Source: Mesodorylaimus sp. YZB2_4
Taxonomy: Eukaryota > Nematoda > Enoplea > Dorylaimida > Dorylaimidae
Length of the DNA: 64,000 nt
Assembly (NCBI GenBank): GCA_030248295.1
Contig: JASANH010001575.1
Coordinates: forward strand, 124,001-188,000
Reading direction: 5' to 3'
The notes under the pieces are model-generated. The model worked only from the letters and a program-made list of their open reading frames with translations. It made no database searches and had not been told where the DNA came from. Shown here piece after piece: positions 22,287 to 38,900 of this stretch. Numbering within the stretch: position 1 is the first letter of the stretch; the number at the start of each line of letters is the position of its first letter. The position numbers and the translations under genes were made by a program.

Positions 22287-23044
22287 GGCCGCGATTCGAC
22301 GAATTTTCGACTTTTCTTTCGGTTTTTTCAGAGATTCGATTCGATTTTTCTCGAATTTATCCGCACTTTCGTTTCGATGCGAATGCGCGTTCTCGGCGGT
22401 CGACCGCACGGGGCGAACACAGAGAAGGCAATGAGCGAGGAGGCAGCGGGCGTCCGCCCTGCTTCTCGCACTGTACGTTGCCTCCACTTTGCTGTACTTC
22501 ATTGCAGGCCGCACAGTCTGCACCCGCCAGTGCATCGTTGACACCGAATTGTGCATGTGCTAGCGAGCGTTTCCTGTCTTCTACTCCCCGAGTTCAGTTC
22601 GCAGGCAGCTTGGTCTATGCGCGTTCTGGGGGGGGTGGGGTCCTGGTGCACTGGTCGCCGCAGCCGCTGGGTGTTGATGGGGGGGGGGGCTGTGAGCCGA
22701 TTTTATGATGAGTGTTTCTGATCGTCTTTCTGATCGTACAGAAGCAAGGAGAACCATCTGTGTCCGCCGATCGTGCTAACGATGTAAAAGAACAAAGCTT
22801 CAATCTTATCAACTGGGGATTTAGAGGACCACTGTGGTCACGTGTCTAGCTTGGCAGGTGACCATTGGTCGCAATGCCACCCGTTGTGCGCGCCACTATG
22901 GTTCCTCTCCGCCCCGCCGGAGGCGAAAAATTTTAATCTTGCACTGCGAAAACACAAAATGTACATGTATCTAGTGAGCACGCACCCAAACGCATGGCCG
23001 GCATTGTACGAAGTTTGTACAGGTTTGTACCTTTACTTCACTTT

Positions 23045-23185
23045 TCGGGGTCGTAGCCCCTGCGTACGCGCCTGTAGCGGGTTGGTGTCTGCCTCTCGCG
23101 CTGGGTGCGCACGGTTCGACTCCCGGCCTCGAGCCCTCGAGTGCGTTGTATGGTGCTTGGCTATGGGAAAAGTAAGGCATGGCGT
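23045..23185 (+). repeat. tRNA-derived SINE
   Basis: Head 'ggtcgtagcccctgcgtacgcgcctgtagcgggt', B box ggttcgactcccggcc at about 23111, then the shared tail 'ctcgagtgcgttgtatggtgcttggctatgg...aagtaaggcatg'. Confidence 0.65.
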
Positions 23186-24204
23186 GAACTACCGTACAGA
23201 TCAGTATTTTGAGGTGATGGTGTGTGCTGTGCACCAAACAACAATGCGGCCACGGCCATCAGCACTCGTCAAAAAAGAAATGGCCTGGAAGTCATCTGCC
23301 CATCTGCCCTGGCCAAGCCATCTGTTAGACTACAGTAAGAAGCGCCCGACCAGCTATTCTGGAGCCGAGTGAACGACAGTTTGACTTGCTTGATCGAGGG
23401 CATCCTACGGCAGGCAATGCGTGAAATCTGCTCACCTTCTTCATCACATTTTATGTTTGTGTTTTCTGCTTACTTTGCCGAGGGCGCAAATCAGATTACC
23501 AGAAAGCCTATATTCCAGGTAATATGTCATGTACAAAAACCTGACATGTCACAGTGCGAAGGGTCTTCCTGCCCTGAGGATACAAGTAAGATTTCGAACA
23601 GGCCCAGGTGCTTCTACCAGGGTCACTAGACTGGTGCCAGTTGTCACTGACGACAGTAAAATGATTTTCTGATTTACTTACTGTGCTCAAAAATCTGAAA
23701 CCAGATCGATATTATCGAATTACAGAATTATCAAATTCTTGGACAAAAAATCAAATTTTTTTAGGGCAACCAGCAGTCCTCGTTTATTGGGTTTTATTGG
23801 GACCAGCTACAGGAAACAAGCCCGCCCCTTGTTCTACCACACAGAATAAGTGCCCTCACGATCAGAATCACGTCCTTGAGAGGGTCCGCCCCTCCCTCAT
23901 CACCTGGGCACATAGCCGTGTTCACTTTGTGCCTAGGTGTCATTCGAATGAATCATGACTCATGGCTATGAATCTACTCTTTATGGATGCATATGAATTG
24001 GAAAGGAGCCACAAAAACTAGAACATACGGTGCAATCAATCACACAAAAAATGGTGTCATACACATGTCGGGCCCATTGATCAATCTAATGAGCAACAGA
24101 TTTCCACACTGCACATTAGTTGGCGAGCCTGACACGTGAGTCGTGACTAATAGGGGGCGTGGCTAAGCTTCATTCTGGTTGCCCCGGCATCGAAAAACTA
24201 AAGG

Positions 24205-24345
24205 ATTACTGTAGGTTGGTTGGGTGGCTTGGGTGCGCACTTACAGGGTTCGACTCCCGCTGTGGTAAGAAATTATTGTAAAATTGTGTGCGTTCCCTAG
24301 CCCTGTGCGCTGTATAGTGCTTGGTATGGATAAAGTATGACATGT
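24205..24345 (+). repeat. tRNA-derived SINE
   Basis: B box gggttcgactcccgctgtgg near 24247, A-rich link, tail 'ccctgtgcgctgtatagtgc' then 'ttggtatggataaagtatga' and 'catg'. Same family as the copies at 23045 and 48080, with a different, shortened head. Confidence 0.65.
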
Positions 24346-24784
24346 GGAATACACAGGGTGTTCGTGGATACACACCGTGTAGTGGCGTAGAGCGGTGGCG
24401 CGTCGGTGTGCACACCCAAAGGTGAGGCGCAGTAGGTCCTGTGGCTGGGATTATAACTCTGGGCATGTCAACCAAAACGTGTGGGAAAAATTTGTGAGTA
24501 GCTGATTTTTTAGTGAATATGCCAAGAGCCTCGCAGTCTGCAGTTCAGTATGTTCGAATTTAAACCTGAGCTGTGCTATAGTCGGATTAATGCAGAAAAG
24601 CTAATTTTTTTGAGCCCAGGTCGGTTTTGCTTAGTGAATATGTCTTCCATCTCACTGCACATCCACAAAGCAGGCTGAACTGTCATTTGCGAACTTAAGC
24701 CACGGTACCTGCATTTGATAAGTCGTGGTATACAAAAATCATGTAAACTCTACTTATCGTACCAATAATTTCATTACTTTTTGT

Positions 24785-25545
24785 TCGCGAAAGCAAACAT
24801 GGCGACACCGATGAGGAAATCGAGGTGCTTACGGAACCAGATGCCAGCATTAATATTGACATGGACACAAGCATGGATGCAGACATGAACATACCACAAG
24901 TCCATGTCCAGTTAAACACAGATTTGGATTTAAATGGAGTGGATGGCGGATTAGCGTCAAAACGCACTCAAAAACGCCTGTCAACGGGATCATGCAGGAA
25001 CGCTAAATTTATTCCGCAATTGCAAGCTGATCCCGCTATAACTGACGATCAGAGAAATGAAGGCCACTCAGGATCAATAGTACCTGGCGCCAGCAGTGCA
25101 GCAGATGCATCAGTTCAATGCTCGAGAGTTCACGAGGGAAAAAACATTTGCGTCCTGAATTTCACAAAGATGCAGTGGCACCAATCAAGAAATTCGATAG
25201 CGCTGATGCACAACTCAGGCAAGCAGTGATCAATGCAAACCTGTATTTTTGCGCCTTTAGCGCCAATCCTGTCGCCGCTACGGCTGCAGCGTTTAAACTT
25301 AGCCGCAACACTGTTGGTGATATGGTCAAGGGCACTTGAGGAGCTGCAAGCGATTTCGCGACGAAGCCCAAAATGTCGGCACCAGAGAAGTCGCCAGCAG
25401 ATGCGGCAGCTCCCATGAAAAGACGCGGGAAGGCTGATGGACAACTGAGGCAAGTTGTGATCAACGTCCATCTCTCTTTCTCCATGCTTAGCACTAACCC
25501 TGGGGGAGCAACAGCAGCGGCATGTAAGCACTCCAATGTTTGAAA
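24785..25545 (+). pseudogene. Unknown coding remnant with a duplicated module
   Basis: A plus-strand frame beginning near 24788 reads GDTDEEIEVLTEPDASINID and continues acidic and Asn/Asp-rich to about 25110. Shifted frames then give DAQLRQAVINANLYFCAFSA followed by NPVAATAAAFKLSRNTVGDM (about 25195-25330) and, 240 bases later, DGQLRQVVINVHLSFSMLST followed by NPGGATAAACK (25437-25530). The two stretches are clearly related, so an internal module was duplicated. Frame changes and stops between the blocks suggest decay or an unseen exon structure. KLSRNTV resembles a helix-turn-helix recognition helix, but that is only a hint. Confidence 0.35.
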
Positions 25546-26429
25546 ACGCTCTTTCACAGCCAGATAGGTTACCCATAAGCGATTCTTTTCGAGTAGCCAT
25601 GGTATATGAAATATTGTGGTCCACCACAATAGCTCGCCCTAAAAGGTCAATAGTATCCGCCGAGAACGAAAATCCTTAGCTACATGTCCTTTTGCTAAAA
25701 CTCTCCCGCCCCTAGCATTCAAGCAACCTGTTTTCAGGCGCGCTCTCGTTACTAGTTTTGTGTTTCGCACAGCCATGGGCCTCCCCGCCAGACTGGCGCC
25801 GCCCGTCGTAGTGGGTCTAGACTGAGTAATCCAACTTACGATAAGACCAGCCAACTAGACGCACAATGCTAAAGGACCATTTTCGCTGGCTAATAACTCG
25901 AGAACGGTTGAACAAAAATTTCTGATTTTTCGCACACTTTGCAGAATAGGCCGGGTCTACTATCTTGCCAATTTTTATCAAAATCCATCCAGCCGTCGTC
26001 GAGTTCCAGAATACGCGATTTCTTGTTCAGGGGGAGAAGACGAGGAGGAGGAGGATAAAGATCAGGCTAGAGCAACAACCAGAGGTCGTACAGTTGTAAA
26101 TTTTAGTTTTTCTGAAAGCTTGAGCCTCCGGAATCTGCCTTTTATATTCATTTTTTGAAAGCATCAATTTTTGAAAAGTTATTCCCAAAAATAGTCCCTT
26201 TTTGGCCTTTTTCATCCGTCGCTCGTCAGCTACTGGACGGATTTCGATAAAAATTGACACGATAGCGGACCTGACCTATCTTGCGAAGCTTGCAAAAAAC
26301 AAAGTTTTTGGTTGATCCGTTCTTGAGGTATCGATTATTGAAAATATTTCGTTCAGAGTGAAGCGTCTCCTCCCGCTGCAAGTGCAGTTGGACCAGTTGG
26401 ACATGACGTAAAAGAGGGCCTCTTCGACC

Positions 26430-26510
26430 GAGCGGGTATAGCTCAGTTTTGGTATATAATTTGTTTTGTAACCACGAGGTATGCGGTTCGACTCCATCAC
26501 TAAATTGAAT
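26430..26510 (+). repeat. tRNA-like sequence
   Basis: 'gcgggtatagctcagttttgg' resembles an A box and 'gcggttcgactccatc' a B box, 40 bases apart. Acceptor-stem ends do not pair, so I call it a tRNA pseudogene or SINE head. Confidence 0.4.
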
Positions 26511-26645
26511 TTTTGCTCTGTTTTTTTCGCGTGGCAGAGGCACCTTACAGTGAACAAAGTATATGTGTTTTCAGGTAGGGGATAAGCTATCGGTTATGAT
26601 AGGCGCATAAAAGAAGTAATGTTTTTTTTCCTGGTGTCTACATAT

Positions 26646-27093
26646 ACGGAGGGAGTTAAAAAAGTTCGTACCCTGAGTACCTTCCGCCTGAGCTGCAGCA
26701 GTGAAATTTTTAATTTACACTGCCACACATCCCATTGGAACCCCTGCGAGAAATTGCTCAGGCTGCTATCGATGAATAGGGATTTAAACAAACTGATCAT
26801 CCACGATACAGTTCAGACCTGGCACCCAGAGATTACTACCTATTCGAAAAACCCAAAAAAATTTAATAAGGAGGGGGGGAAGATTTTTGAGTGATGAGGA
26901 AGTGAAATCAGCCACTAAGCGTTTTTTGAGGGGTGTGAGTAATCCTTCTTTTTAACCGATATTCACGCGTTGCTCGAAAGTGTGAACAAGTGCACAGGTC
27001 TCAGGAGATGTTATGTCGTAAAAGAATAATTATGGATTTGTATAGCTTCAATTAAAATGTGGTTAGGCTACGAACTTTTTGAACTCCCCTCGT
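26646..27093. mobile_element. MITE with mariner-like ends
   Basis: Left end acggagggagttaaaaaagt then tcgta; the right end, read in reverse complement, is acgaggggagttcaaaaagt then tcgta. The 'cgaggg..gttcaaaaagttc' form is typical of Tc1/mariner-type terminal repeats. Flanking TA is not clean. No transposase; internal ORFs are short. Confidence 0.5.
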
Positions 27094-27312
27094 TTCTACA
27101 TATTTTTTTAAAAAGTGCATGCATTTGATCCTGTTAGGCGGACCGTACGAATAATCTCAGGCGCGCGGCTGCAAGTTCCGTTCGAGGTTTATGCTTTCCA
27201 GAGGTTTGGATGTATAATAGTCAGTCACCTCATTTCTCAGTGGATCTATGCAAGGGCACGCAGTGTTTTGGTCGGAACTAGTTTGTAACAAAAACGAAAA
27301 ACGGTCTTATTA

Positions 27313-27984
27313 GTTCCAAAAAAATTTGTTATGACAGACTCAAAACTTTTAGACCAGCCAATGCGCGGAGTGGATAAACAGGACTTAGGATGGCTGGTCT
27401 ACTCGGCCGCACGATGACAAGGTCCTCTCATGCTGCTTAATGCACACAGTGTGTAATCACTAACACACAGATGCTTGTCGATGTCAGCACCAAAGCCACA
27501 TAGTCTGTGTGCTGCTGCTGTTTGGACAGGCTCTCTAAACCTGTTTCACACGATGGCAACCTGAATGTGCTAAAGCTCTAGCGCTGCGAGTAACGTTGTA
27601 CAGCTTGTCGGCAGATCCCAAGCCTTGAGTAACACTCGCAAAAGTCATTCCCCTTTCCAACTGTATGTTCATGGTCATGTTTCACTACATCAGGAATGAT
27701 TTGCGTAGCCTGGGTTGAACACTCGCTAGTAGTGCGCATTCAACCCGAGAGGCAGGCACTTCGAGCCCACTATGTAGACCACGAACTGGATCTCTCAATG
27801 ACCCTCACGATTAGTCGTGGTGCTTATATTCATGCAGAAAAAGCAGCTTGAGCACGTTTCCTAATCAGCCTCTGTTGCGATTAGCAGTGGCCGAGTAGAC
27901 CAGCAATCCTAAGCCCTGGTTTTTCTCTCTGTGCATTAGCTGGTCTAAAGGTTTTGAGTCTGTCATAACAGACTTTTTTGGAAC
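27313..27984. mobile_element. Foldback MITE with ~105-bp terminal inverted repeats
   Basis: Begins GTTCCAAAAAAATTTGTTAT and ends with the reverse complement, with TA on both outer sides (27311-27312, 27985-27986). The inverted similarity runs inward through 'gacagactcaaaac', 'tttagaccagc' and 'gctggtctactcggcc'. The TA flanks fit Tc1/mariner-type target sites. No ORF of note. Confidence 0.65.
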
Positions 27985-29201
27985 TATCCGACTATAGACC
28001 CGAAGTTTTCTACATGCGGATAGTATCGTTTCCAGAATCCGGGAGGGGTGATAGCTAAGAAGACAATTCTCTAGCCACCCTTAAAGTTGCCAGTGAGTCA
28101 GAGTGAAGGAGAATCCACATGGTTTTCTATTGTTTCACAGTATTCCTTGATTTAAATCTGACTTGTGGAGCTATAGTTCTTGTGACTGAAAATAATTTAT
28201 GGCAGTGCCCTCGGAGATGACGGCCGGGGGGGGGGGGGGGGGGCAAGGAGATAGGAATTATGCAGCCAAAATCAGGGGAAAACTGTGAGAGGTTGAATTT
28301 GTGTGCTTGTTGATTATGCCTGAAATCAGAAATTGGTTGATATCAGTGTGAAAAACTTCGAAAAATATCGATTTTTTATCGATCGGGAGAAATTTTGTTT
28401 CGTCCTTGCGTCCCCTGATCCTATCCCCTGTCCATGGCAGGATTCTGAAATTTTTTGGGTGTTTGAAAGCTGGAAGCACAAAGTTTCGGCGTCCAGGGCG
28501 CTATAAACTTTTTATCTTGACATATGTAGTTCATAAAGCGCGGAAACTGATTTTTTAATCACAAAATTAAAAATTTCTGTGATAATTTTTATAATTTTGA
28601 AATCTCAAAATTCAACTTTTCAGCTTTCCCTGATTTTGGCTCGAAAAATACCATTTCGTCTGAGTTTGCCGAACCAGAAAACCCTGCTTAGCCTGAACCG
28701 TGAGATTGTGCTGTATGCAACAGTTTGGAGGGCTTCATGCAGGTCATGGCGTCCCTGTGTTTCAGCAGCGGCACAAGCTAGCCTCGGGGTCTGCCACTGG
28801 AGGTCAGTCCCGGGATAGAGTTCCATTTTTCTTTCTGAGTGGTCTTTCCCGGGCCTTGGACTCGCGTCAGCTCACGATCAGCCTACCGCAGGGATGGGGG
28901 CTGGTTCTGGTCTAAAAGTGGCCAGTTTTGCCTAAAATGAGCAGCCTAATACAAACTGGCTGGTTGCCCGGCCAGGGGGTCGCATACCCCTCCAGTTTGA
29001 GACAGTGCGCTCCTTGTATTTCATGGCAAACGTGGGCCCACGTGGGCCCCTCGGCAAACATGAATGGCATATTTCATGTGTGCCCAGAATTATTCACAGC
29101 AACAAACTCAAGACAGCAGTCAACAAGGCCTCTCCTTCCTCTTGTGCGTGTCAGAAGGCCATGCACCAACAAATACACCCCAAGTTGCCCTCTGGCCGTA
29201 C

Positions 29202-29332
29202 AGGCGCATTTATAGTCGACAAAATTTCTACTCCTACCCCTAGGGTAGGTGTAATTGCCATATACTTAAGCGTGTGCTATTACTCCTACCCGAGGGGTAG
29301 GTGTAGAAATTTTGCCGACTATAAATGCGCCT
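29202..29332. mobile_element. Small palindromic MITE with TAC target duplication
   Basis: 131 bp, almost wholly inverted repeat: aggcgcatttatagtcg at the left and its reverse complement at the right, then 'caaaatttctac' and a 'cctacccc' run. TAC stands directly outside both ends (29199-29201 and 29333-29335), a 3-bp duplication as made by PIF/Harbinger-type elements. Confidence 0.65.
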
Positions 29333-29959
29333 TACCTGGTGCTGCTGACCGTGAATAGGAACCTGTTTCTGAAGACTTGTTCGACGGGGGCACTTCAGTG
29401 GTGGCAAGATCCTTCACCAGTGGTGATTCGTTTTCTCCATGCTCCTCTTCTGGTCGACGTGCACCCTCCTGCTCGGCACTTTGATCCGCTGCGTTTTGGC
29501 CTTGCTCTTGGTGCCTTTACTTTTAATACTGCTCCCACTCCGTCTTCAGTTTGTACCCATGACTTGTCCACCGATTCAACCTGACTTCGTCTGCCTTACA
29601 ATTTTCTACTGCATTAACGATTTTAAATTTGAAATTCGCGCTTCAAGAGGTAAATATGCTACTTGAGCATCAGGTGTGCGTATGCAAATTAGGTCCAAAT
29701 GTTTTGTTTTTGTTTAGCGAAGAATTCTCGCCTTTTATGGAAGAAGAGTCGGAAACGAGCGGGGTGAGTCATCAAAAAGTAATATCTACTTAATCGATAT
29801 CTTTTGAAAAAGTCTAATCTAAAAATTATTCATCTATTTCCTAATTTTCTCTGTCGAAGTGTGAAAATTTAGAAATCCTGCTTTTCTTGTGGGCGCATTA
29901 CGCAATATTGCCTCTGACTAGATGTTTTTCAGGGGCGTATGAGCTCGAAATAAATCAAA

Positions 29960-34856
<4,897 letters not shown>

Positions 34857-34984
34857 GCAGTGTTTTACTTAGCCTCGTTACGCCTGGTGCCAGTGTGCTA
34901 CATTGTTTTATGCTTGCATGTGATGTTTCGCGGCTGATGGTGAGCCTGGAAGGAAAATGACTGCCTGACGTCCGTTGTGTCCTG

Positions 34985-35450
34985 ATGGGATCATGCGTGA
35001 GGATATGTCTGGCCAGGAAGTGCAGGATCGAAGAAGAGCGAGCTCAGGCCTTCGCTGGTGAAGTGCAGCTGTGGCCAGGATTACTGTGCTTTGTCAAGGA
35101 GTCCACCATGTGTTGGACGAGTGTGAAGTACGATGAAAGTGCGCCGTCGACTTATCAGAGGCGCGAAAAAGCTGTGGTTGAACTGTTATGACAGGATGTC
35201 GTCGCCCGCGATTCAAGAGCTCGATGAAAGAGCGCCCAGCAGCACACTGACATGGCTCTGGGAAAAGATGCAAGGCACGCGGGCTGCTCCTGGTTCAGCT
35301 CCAAAACCCTGTCCTGACTCGATCGAGCTCGATTCAGTGGTTTGGTCGAATGTGGCCCGCATGCCCTGGCTGACCTCAGAACTCCTCACCACACAACTGA
35401 TTCAGCTGAACTTGGCCACATGTCATCAAAATTACCCTTATTTCGATTAA
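34985..35450 (+). pseudogene. Possible frameshifted small gene
   Basis: Two overlapping frames: 34985-35191 ends ...YQRREKAVVELL, and 35133-35450 picks up ...CYDRMSSPAIQELDERAPSS and ends WLTSELLTTQLIQLNL. The protein-like parts join if a one-step frame change is assumed near 35190. No domain recognised, no start or splice evidence. It may be chance. Confidence 0.2.
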
Positions 35451-35937
35451 AGCGCGATACTCATTACATCCTTCATGCCTGAAAACCTCGGCCCTCACTG
35501 ATAATTTTGAGAAAACACTCATCATAAAATCGGCTCACTGTCACTCCCCCCCTCAACACCCAGCGGCTGCGGCGGCCAGTGCACCGAGACCCCCCCCGAA
35601 CGCACGTTGACCAAGCTGCCTGCGAGCTGAATTCCGGGAGTAGAGGACAGGAAAAGCTCGCTAGCACACGCACAATTCGGTGTCAACGATGCGCAGGCGG
35701 GTGCAGACTGTGCGGCCTGCAATGAAGTACAGGAAAGTGGAGGCAACGTACAGTGCGAGAAGCAGGGCGGACGCCCGCTGCCTCCTCGCTCATTGCCTTC
35801 TCTGTGTTCGCCCCGTGCGGTCGACCGCCGAGAACGCGCATTCGCATCGAAACGAAAGTGCGGATAAATTCAAGAAAAATCAAACTGAATAAACGGAAAA
35901 ACCGTAAGGAAAGTCGAAAATTCGTCGAATCGTGGCT

Positions 35938-38900
35938 ATGGCGACGCCAGGTTAGCAAATTTCTTTCGAAATTTTCTCTCGGAAAAGTTCCCGCGGTTTT
36001 CGCGAGCTCGGCCTTGATTTTTCGCGAACAAACCGAGCAAAATTTTCGATTTCGTGGAAGAACTTCCACCCAGACGAATTTCCAAGTCGGTTTCGTTTGT
36101 TTCAGAAATCAAATCCATCAAATTCTTCAACCAGCATGGCATCGAGGTCACTTTGGCAGAAAACGGTGGCTACGCCGAGATCGTTGCCGAGCTCCGTCAG
36201 GCCAAGTGCACCGAATCCATGAATTTGCTCTACATTTGGTCGATGAAAACGGGAATGTGTTCCAAACGGAAAAGTGCGACTCGAATGGACAGGTCAAGTT
36301 CAAAGTGCCGATGACAAAGGAGACCAACTTCAGCGAATACTTCGCCGAGTTCAAAGGCCAACGATCCGCCGAGCCATTCAAATATGGGTATCGCACGTGT
36401 AAGTACACTGCTTTGTCTGGGATGGGGCCCAGGGTCGACCGTACCAACTTTCTGCCTGTACCTGAGGCGGTACGGACCGGGCACGTTCGAACTAAAATTC
36501 CGTCCTGGCAGATTTAAAATTTTCCAATTTTTATCGAATTTTAAAAAAAATTTATCGATGAAGTTCCGTACCAAAAAATTTTTTCAATACTTTTTTTCGG
36601 TACGGAACTTTTTCGAGAATTTTTTTTATAAATTCGATAAAAATATAAAAATTTTTTGTGTACTGAGCGTCAACTTTCTATTTGTGAATTTTATACGACC
36701 CCTGTGCATCAAAAAAACTGTGCATCAACACCAAATTATCGCACAAATCCTTATAAAAGTCGAAACGGCTGTACCAGTCTTCTTTCAGCGCCGGAACCAC
36801 ACTGAACCACCCACTGGTATGGTCGACCCTGGGATGGGACTCGCAGAAGTTGGGCCCACGAGGGGGAGCAGACCTGATGTCCGAACGAGCGAGTCCCCCC
36901 CCTGCAATCCTCTTTTCGAACTTAACGAGGACTGGGAGCTCGCTTCTCAGGGCCTTAGTTGATCAAAAGGATAGGATTCGCTTGCATTCCTTCGAATGTT
37001 CAATTTCGTAGTCGATCCCTTTATCGAAATATTTTCAGGCGGTGAGGGCGAGTCCGCTGGTTGCCCAGACGGCACGCAATGTTTCGTGACCAAGGACGGT
37101 CCAGCGTGCAAAATCGACGCGGACACATGCGCCAACCAGCACGGACATTCGCAAGCTAAAATGTGCGGTGGAGCGACGAAAGGAGATGCTTCCCTGTGCC
37201 ATTCGAACGCGAACAACGACTACGACAACGCCTGGGCTGAGGAAACGCAAGACTGTTCTCAGCAAGGTAAGTCAGAACTTCATGGGCCATCTTCATGCGA
37301 AAACCGTTGTGTTTCAGCGAAAACTCCACACATGACGTACGATGGAGAAATGGTCAGGTTCAACGAGGCAGTCAAGGTCACCAACAGCACTGCGCCCCCC
37401 ATCGCCAACTGTCCACCCGGTGGCCCCGGCGACGACGCCGACCTGAACTGTAAATGGCTCGTCAACAACAAAGAAGTGTCGGCGGAGATCAGTGCGGGAA
37501 AATGCGATGCTGCCAAAAAAGTACCTTTCCTGAAACAATTATTCGAAGAACCCTGCGTCGGCACAGTCGAGTGCAAATTCACCAAAGGCAGCAAAAAGGC
37601 CCGCACGCTCGCTCATTTCGTCCAAACTGGTAAGTGTTGCCTGAACTCTGGAAACCACCACTAATCCTCTGCTTCTTCAGGAGGCGGCAAGCTGGAGCCC
37701 AAGGTGACCCCGAGCACGGACGGCAAGACTGAGAATCAGGTCAAGTGGGAGAAGATCCCGAAGCCCCCTCCTGAAATCCGTAATTGCAAATGCGAAACGA
37801 CGACCCCGAGCGGCAAGAAGCTTACGGTAGGAGGAGGAGGCCCCAGGGGGACTGGCATCGCCTTGCACAAAGTCTTTTTTGGGGGGAAAGAATCAAACCC
37901 AAGGAACCTGGACAGTACGATGGCCAGTGCGTGTGCACGTACGAAGGCAGTGGTCGGAGGAGGGACATCGAGATCCCCTACTTTGGCAGGCACATGTCGA
38001 AGGGCGGTAAGACTTGCGATCGATCACGCAGACTCAGAGTACAGATATCCTGATTTCAGGCGACGGGCTGCCGGATATGTACGATTTCACCACACCGCCC
38101 TGGCGCCTATCGGAGGGGGCCGAAATAGGCATAGGCGTTGGCTGCAGCTTGGGTGGCTTGCTCCTCATCATTGTTGGCTCCGTGTGTATTTGGAAGAAGT
38201 GTTGTAGGAAGACTAGTTATCGTACTGGCGAACCGTACGATATGGGTAAGCGAATGCTTCAACTGGACCGATTGTAAATTTCAAAATGTTTCTTTTAGGT
38301 GGTGCCGAGTTGGGATTGGCGAGGGAAAGGACGATCACTACGATGCCGAAGCCATTGCCGGAGAAGAGGAAGAATGAGATGCAGTCGATGGCATCATCGA
38401 GCAATGTCAGCGTCAAACCAAAGCCGTCACCCTCGAAAGGAATGTTCATCGACCCGATGGCTGGACAGCGAAACGATGAAGATACGAGCATGGCCACTGG
38501 CTTGCACTTCATTGCTATCACCAACTACACGCCGGACCAATTATTGGAGAAACGCCAAGCTTGCTCGGCTGCGAAAACTAAATCCGAGATGGAGGAGCTC
38601 ATTAAAGACGTCAACGAGGAGATCGTGGAGAAGGACGATGTGGTCGAGGTAAAGAGGACCAAGCAGCAGCCTGTCCAAGTCCGAAAATCAACTCAAGTCG
38701 GCGGATTGGACATGAACCAAATGTTCAGTTTCTACAAGGCCAGTCTGCTGTTCATCGGCTCGATTCCATCGGTCGCTGATTTGTTGGATTGGCTGAAGGA
38801 GCTCTTGAAGCAGGAGGTGAGGTCGCTTGTATTCCGAGATATTTAGTCAGGTTTATTTGGTGGTTTCAGGTCGGCGTGATGGTGATCACTGGCGCGCTGC

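Larger units (their letters stand above)
18401..22717. repeat. Left arm of large inverted duplication
   Basis: Matches 35513-40767 in reverse orientation over nearly its whole length, by eye well above 90% outside indels. The outer edge is set by 'accaggtgcttagggtgcat' at 18401 and its reverse complement ending at 40767; the inner edge by 'ttttatgatgagtgttt' near 22717 and its partner near 35513. The left arm is about 0.95 kb shorter through a deletion at about 19275 that removed the end of the receptor gene; the junction shows the microhomology 'agt'. Confidence 0.9.
22718..24784. other. Spacer stretch with SINEs, no gene seen
   Basis: Apart from the two SINEs listed separately, short ORFs such as 22842-23372 overlap SINE sequence and show no domain. 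Nothing else supported. Confidence 0.4.
25546..29959. other. Repeat-rich stretch without genes
   Basis: Holds the MITEs and the tRNA-like piece listed separately, a 16-base G run near 28228, and short unsupported ORFs. A region at 28580-29600 has several open frames but no domain or consistent splice pattern. No gene supported before ATG16L1. Confidence 0.4.

Noticed and set aside
22842-23372. 176-codon plus-strand ORF
   Set aside because: It runs through a SINE (23045-23185), has no domain and no splice context.
26430-26510. Functional tRNA gene
   Set aside because: A and B boxes are present but the acceptor and anticodon stems do not pair.
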